This document shows, piece by piece, positions 50,422 to 53,958 of a stretch of 53,958 nucleotides of DNA. How positions within the stretch are numbered: the first letter of the stretch is position 1; each line of letters starts with the position of its first letter. The notes beneath the pieces were generated by a model that worked only from the letters and a program-made list of their open reading frames with translations, had not been told where the DNA came from and ran no database searches. Source of the DNA: an uncultured Burkholderiales bacterium (GTDB lineage: Bacteria; Pseudomonadota; Gammaproteobacteria; Burkholderiales; Burkholderiaceae_C); NCBI GenBank assembly GCA_903906635.1, contig CAIVLE010000151.1:1-53958 (forward strand), read 5' to 3'. A program made the position numbers and the translations under genes.

Positions 50422-52218
50422 TTAGGCAAACACCGCATCGGTGTCCATCAACACGGCTGAGCCCGCGCGTGCGGTTTGCATCAGAGAAGCCGTTTCTGGG
50501 AACAACTTCGCAAAGTAAAAGCGCGCCGTTTGAAGTTTGGCTTGGTAGAACGCATCACGCTTACCGGCCGCGATCTGCTGCAAGGCCACCTGGGCCATGC
50601 GGGCCCAAAAGTAACCAAAGACCAAGTGCCCTGCGACGCGCAAATAGTCCACCGCCGCAGCACCCACCTCGTCGGCATTTTGCAAGGCTTTGTAACCCAG
50701 CTCGCCCGTGAATTGCGTCATTTGCTGGCCCAGTTTGGCCAAGGGCTGGATGAACTCGGCCATGTCCTCGTTGCCTTGTTCGGCCATCACCAAGGCGGTG
50801 ATGAGTTCGCCAAACTTTTTCAGCGAAGCCCCTTGGTTGCCCAAAACCTTGCGGCCCAACAAGTCCAGGCTTTGGATGGTGTTGGTGCCTTCGTAAATCA
50901 TGTTGATGCGCGCGTCACGCACATACTGCTCCATGCCCCACTCACGGATGAAACCGTGCCCGCCCAGCACTTGCATGCACGCCGAAGTGGCGCTCCACGC
51001 GTTGTCGGTGATGAAGGCCTTGACAATAGGGGTGAGCAACGCCACTTGCTCGGCAGCTTGCCCGCGCACCCCGGGGTCGGGGTGGTTCAACTCTTGATCG
51101 ACCAACAAAGCGCAATGCAAGCTCAGCGCACGACCGCCTTCAGCATAGGCTTTGGCGGTGAGCAGCATCTTGCGCACATCGGGGTGCACCAAGATGCTGT
51201 CAGCGGCTTGCTGGGGCGACTTCACCCCCGTCAAACTGCGCGACTGGATGCGGTCTTTGGCATAGGCCAGTGCATTTTGGTACGCCACCTCGGTCAAGCC
51301 CAAAGACTGCATGCCCACTCCGATGCGTGCCACGTTCATCATGACAAACATCGCCGCCAGTCCTTTGTGGGGCTCTCCCACCAAAGTGCCCAAGGCGCCA
51401 TCGAGCACCATTTGGCAAGTGGCGTTGCCATGGATGCCCATCTTGTGCTCAAGGCCACCACAGTAAATGCTATTGCGTTCCCCCAAACTACCATCCTCAC
51501 GCACTAAGAACTTTGGCACCACAAACAAGCTGATGCCTTTGCTGCCCGCAGGCGCATCGGGCAAGCGCGCCAGCACCAGATGGACGATGTTGCTGACCAT
51601 GTCGTGCTCGCCCGCGCTGATGAAAATTTTGTTGCCCGTGAGGCGATAGCTGCCGTCTGCTTGGGGCTGTGCCTTGGTGCGTAACAGCCCGAGGTCGGTG
51701 CCGCAATGGGGCTCGGTCAAACACATGGTGCCGCTCCACTCACCGCTGGTGAGCTTGGGCAAGTAACACTGCTTTTGGGCCTCGGTGCCGTGGGCATGCA
51801 AAGCCTCATAGGCACCGTGTGTGAGCCCAGGGTACATGGTCCAGGCCTGGTTGGCGCTGTTGAGCATTTCGTAAATACATTGGTTCACCACGATCGGCAG
51901 CCCTTGGCCGCCGAAAGCCCGATCGCAACTGAGCGATGGCCAGCCGCCTTGCACATACTGTGCATAAGCGGCTTTGAACCCCGTTGGAGTTTTGACCTCG
52001 TGCGTGACAGGGTCGAGTTGGCAACCTTCTTGGTCGCCGACTGGGTTGAGCGGAAAAATCACTTCCGCCGCAAATTTACCCCCCTCTTGCAAAATGGCTG
52101 ACAAGGTCTCGGCATCGATGTCCGCATGCGCGGGCATGGCCCTCAACACAGCGGGAGCTTGCAGCACCTCATGCAGCAAAAATTGCATGTCTCGCAACGG
52201 AGGGGTGTAACTGGGCAT
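50422..52218 (-). CDS. Acyl-CoA dehydrogenase with N- and C-terminal extensions
   Basis: FAD-dependent oxidation of acyl-CoA. 598 residues, longer than the usual 380, with the N-terminal AcylCoA_DH_N segment, the core (TMCLTEPHCGTDLGLLRTKA, NKIFISAGEHDM), the Glu-containing IYEGTNTIQSLDLLGRKVLG catalytic loop and a C-terminal extension, matching the DmdC/FadE-like branch. The C-terminus gives YFWARMAQ. It lies 10 bases after the TetR gene and is probably controlled by it. Confidence 0.92.
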   Translation of the reverse strand: MPSYTPPLRDMQFLLHEVLQAPAVLRAMPAHADIDAETLSAILQEGGKFAAEVIFPLNPVGDQEGCQLDPVTHEVKTPTGFKAAYAQYVQGGWPSLSCDRAFGGQGLPIVVNQCIYEMLNSANQAWTMYPGLTHGAYEALHAHGTEAQKQCYLPKLTSGEWSGTMCLTEPHCGTDLGLLRTKAQPQADGSYRLTGNKIFISAGEHDMVSNIVHLVLARLPDAPAGSKGISLFVVPKFLVREDGSLGERNSIYCGGLEHKMGIHGNATCQMVLDGALGTLVGEPHKGLAAMFVMMNVARIGVGMQSLGLTEVAYQNALAYAKDRIQSRSLTGVKSPQQAADSILVHPDVRKMLLTAKAYAEGGRALSLHCALLVDQELNHPDPGVRGQAAEQVALLTPIVKAFITDNAWSATSACMQVLGGHGFIREWGMEQYVRDARINMIYEGTNTIQSLDLLGRKVLGNQGASLKKFGELITALVMAEQGNEDMAEFIQPLAKLGQQMTQFTGELGYKALQNADEVGAAAVDYLRVAGHLVFGYFWARMAQVALQQIAAGKRDAFYQAKLQTARFYFAKLFPETASLMQTARAGSAVLMDTDAVFA

Positions 52219-52228
52219 GGAAGGCTCC

Positions 52229-52912
52229 TTATTTTTTCAAAGACTTTTTTTCTGTCGCTCTTGGGTCAGGTTCGCGCTTTGTGGCCGCACCGTAACGCGC
52301 CAACAAGTTCTCAAAACCTAAAGCAGTTCGCTGCAACGACTGGCCTGAGCGTAAAAAACGCGCTTCATACTGCAGCGCCAAGATCAAGCCATGAATCTCA
52401 AAGACCATTTGCTCGGCATCCATATCGCTCGCCAAGTGGCCCTCATCGCGCGCTTGCAACACGGCTCGCAAAACGGCAGCCAGCCAGGTTTTGACCGAAC
52501 TGGCCAAGGCATCACGCACGGGACCTGGACGGTCGTCAAACTCCGCGGCGCCACTGATGTACAGGCAGCCCGAGTCAATCTCTGCCGAGGTGCGTTGGGT
52601 CCAGTTGGCAAACAACTGCTGCAACCTCGGCAAACCCCGTGCAGCCTGCATGGCGGGGTAAAACACCTCAGCCTCAAAACGCTCGTGGTATTCGCGCACC
52701 ACCGACAACTGCAGCTCTTCACGGGAACCAAAATGGGCAAACACACCCGATTTGCTCATGCGCGCGACCTCGGCCAAAACGCCGATGCTCAATCCCTCTA
52801 GGCCGATTTGCGTGGCAAGCCCCAATGCAGCGTCCACAATGGCCGCTTTGGTTTGCTGACCCTTTTGGATGGCCCGGCTCTCAGAGGCTGGCAATTTGGG
52901 TGAATCGGTCAT
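52229..52912 (-). CDS. TetR family transcriptional regulator
   Basis: 227 residues. The helix-turn-helix is at about 22-68 (AAIVDAALGLATQIGLEGLSIGVLAEVARMSKSGVFAHFGSREEL in short segments), and the ligand domain follows to a Lys/Glu-rich tail. It is first in a two-gene unit with the acyl-CoA dehydrogenase; a palindrome lies just upstream of its start. Repression released by an acyl-CoA is likely from neighbourhood, not proven by sequence. Confidence 0.92.
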   Translation of the reverse strand: MTDSPKLPASESRAIQKGQQTKAAIVDAALGLATQIGLEGLSIGVLAEVARMSKSGVFAHFGSREELQLSVVREYHERFEAEVFYPAMQAARGLPRLQQLFANWTQRTSAEIDSGCLYISGAAEFDDRPGPVRDALASSVKTWLAAVLRAVLQARDEGHLASDMDAEQMVFEIHGLILALQYEARFLRSGQSLQRTALGFENLLARYGAATKREPDPRATEKKSLKK

Positions 52913-52927
52913 GGCTCACTTAAAAAA

Positions 52928-52941
52928 AGTACGATCGTGCT
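52928..52941. promoter_or_regulatory. Candidate TetR operator
   Basis: AGTACGATCGTGCT is an inverted repeat matching at 12 of 14 positions around the perfect core ACGATCGT, and lies 16 bases before the TetR start codon. Flanking A and T runs extend the symmetry. It sits in the 80-base divergent gap with the phosphatase gene, so autoregulation and possibly control of both genes fit. Confidence 0.55.
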
Positions 52942-52992
52942 ATTTTGCATGAAATCACACCCCCCCATCTTCTCCTTCTAAACTCATCCCCC

Positions 52993-53643
52993 ATGCAAGC
53001 GACTCGAATTTTGGCCATTCGCCATGGTGAAACCTCATGGAATGTGGACACTCGCATCCAAGGACAACTCGACATTGATCTCAACGAGACCGGACTGTGG
53101 CAAGCGCAACAGCTGGGCCTGGCGCTGAGCGACGAAGACATTCAAGTGGTCTACAGCAGCGATTTAAAGCGTGCCTACCAAACAGCCCAAGCCATTGCGC
53201 AAGCCCCGACCCGCACTCAGCCATTGCCTCTGAGCGCGACACCCGCGCTGCGAGAACGTCACTTTGGACATCTGCAAGGGCAAACCTGGGCGGCCATTGA
53301 AGCCGGGTGGCCCGAGGACGCCAAACTGTGGCGCACGCGAGACCCCCACTGGTCGCCACAAGGTGGTGAGTCCTTGTATGCGTTGCGCCAACGCATTGCG
53401 GCTTGCGTGAGCGAATTGGCCAGCCAGCACATTGGAGAACACATTGTGTGGGTGGCGCACGGAGGCGTGATGGATGTGCTCTACCGCTTGGCCACACAGC
53501 AAGATATTCAAGCCCCGCGCACCTGGCATTTGGGCAATGCCGCCATCAACCGCTTGTTGTGGACGCCTCAGGGCTTGAGCTTGGTGGGCTGGGGAGACGT
53601 GTCGCACTTGGCCCGTGAGTCCAAGGACGAATCAAGCGTCTGA
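52993..53643 (+). CDS. Histidine phosphatase family protein (phosphoglycerate mutase-like)
   Basis: 216 residues; the phosphohistidine motif RHGETSWN near residue 10, [22 protein letters not shown] and the second histidine in [14 protein letters not shown] are all present. Family members include GpmB-type mutases, cobalamin and acid phosphatases; the exact substrate cannot be assigned. ATG 52993 has no Shine-Dalgarno; TAAACT at 52979-52984 might be a -10 box. The 3' end overlaps ruvB by 12 bases on the other strand. Confidence 0.88.
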   Translation: MQATRILAIRHGETSWNVDTRIQGQLDIDLNETGLWQAQQLGLALSDEDIQVVYSSDLKRAYQTAQAIAQAPTRTQPLPLSATPALRERHFGHLQGQTWAAIEAGWPEDAKLWRTRDPHWSPQGGESLYALRQRIAACVSELASQHIGEHIVWVAHGGVMDVLYRLATQQDIQAPRTWHLGNAAINRLLWTPQGLSLVGWGDVSHLARESKDESSV

Positions 53644-53958
53644 CAACACATCGCCATTGGCACTGGGTGGCGTCACGCCCAAATGGCGGTAGGCCGCCAA
53701 GGTGGCAATGCGGCCTCGGGGGGTGCGCTGCAAATAGCCTTGCTGGATCAAGTAGGGCTCGATCACATCTTCGATGGTGTCGCGTTCTTCGCCAATGCTG
53801 GCCGCGATGTTGTCCAACCCGACCGGACCGCCATCAAAACGGTGGATCACCGCCTCCAGCAGTTTGCGGTCCATCAAGTCAAAGCCTTGGGGGTCCACGT
53901 CCAACATAGCGAGAGCGCGTTTGGCAATGTCTTGGGTGATGCGTCCGGAACCTTTGAC
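53632..53958 (-). CDS. ruvB: Holliday junction branch migration helicase RuvB (partial, C-terminal 108 residues)
   Basis: C-terminal end of the RuvB ATPase, which drives Holliday junction migration with RuvA. Only the winged-helix part is here: [21 protein letters not shown], then [48 protein letters not shown] in pieces, and a tail ending NGDVLSDA. The frame is open at the window edge; the N-terminal AAA+ domain lies outside. Confidence 0.95.
   Translation of the reverse strand, partial: VKGSGRITQDIAKRALAMLDVDPQGFDLMDRKLLEAVIHRFDGGPVGLDNIAASIGEERDTIEDVIEPYLIQQGYLQRTPRGRIATLAAYRHLGVTPPSANGDVLSDA

Noticed and set aside
50476-51507. 343-codon plus-strand frame opposite the acyl-CoA dehydrogenase
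   Set aside because: No recognisable domain; it lies entirely within a strongly supported gene.

Overview
The window reads as chromosomal DNA of a betaproteobacterium of the order Burkholderiales, most likely a Comamonadaceae-type freshwater or soil bacterium. This rests on protein families and gene order (mla genes, ibaG, murA, his genes, tatABC and petABC in a row; aroK, aroB and dgt next to gltBD; mrcA, cyaY, lptM and lysA together), not on a database search. Genes are packed tightly, with many ATGA or TTGA stop/start overlaps. No gap exceeds 300 bases. I see no rRNA, tRNA, CRISPR array or prophage.

Bases 1-21472 (all minus strand) form one long co-oriented run. Read in transcription order it encodes phospholipid transport (mlaF, E, D, A, C, B), a two-gene ABC-2 exporter, ibaG and murA, then histidine biosynthesis (hisG, D, C, B, H, A, a hexose-phosphate mutarotase, hisF, I, E). 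After that come a small membrane protein, a HIT protein, tatABC, a DegS/DegQ-like protease, a Nif3-like protein, pdxA and petA-petB of the cytochrome bc1 complex. petB is cut by the window edge.

Bases 21551-34249 (minus) hold aroK, aroB, dgt, an MFS transporter, a DUF1415 protein and a methyltransferase, then a solitary REP-associated tyrosine transposase (RAYT) element with 25-base terminal inverted repeats, then gltB-gltD. The element ends six bases upstream of the predicted gltB promoter and supplies the stop codon of the methyltransferase gene.

Bases 34250-46250 are mixed in strand: mrcA (PBP1A), cyaY, lptM, lysA, msrQ-msrP, a cytochrome c4, engB, an epoxide-hydrolase-like enzyme, two tandem lipid A-type acyltransferases and metK. 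The pilMNOPQ block that related genomes usually carry between aroK and mrcA is absent. metK has a structured 5' leader that I read as a SAM-II-type pseudoknot riboswitch with an enlarged loop and a separate Shine-Dalgarno sequestering platform. This is the most interesting element in the window.

Bases 46394-53958 hold an ATM1-type ABC exporter, two hotdog thioesterases, an enoyl-CoA hydratase, a DUF2147 protein, a TetR regulator with an acyl-CoA dehydrogenase (fatty acid metabolism), a histidine phosphatase and the 3' end of ruvB.
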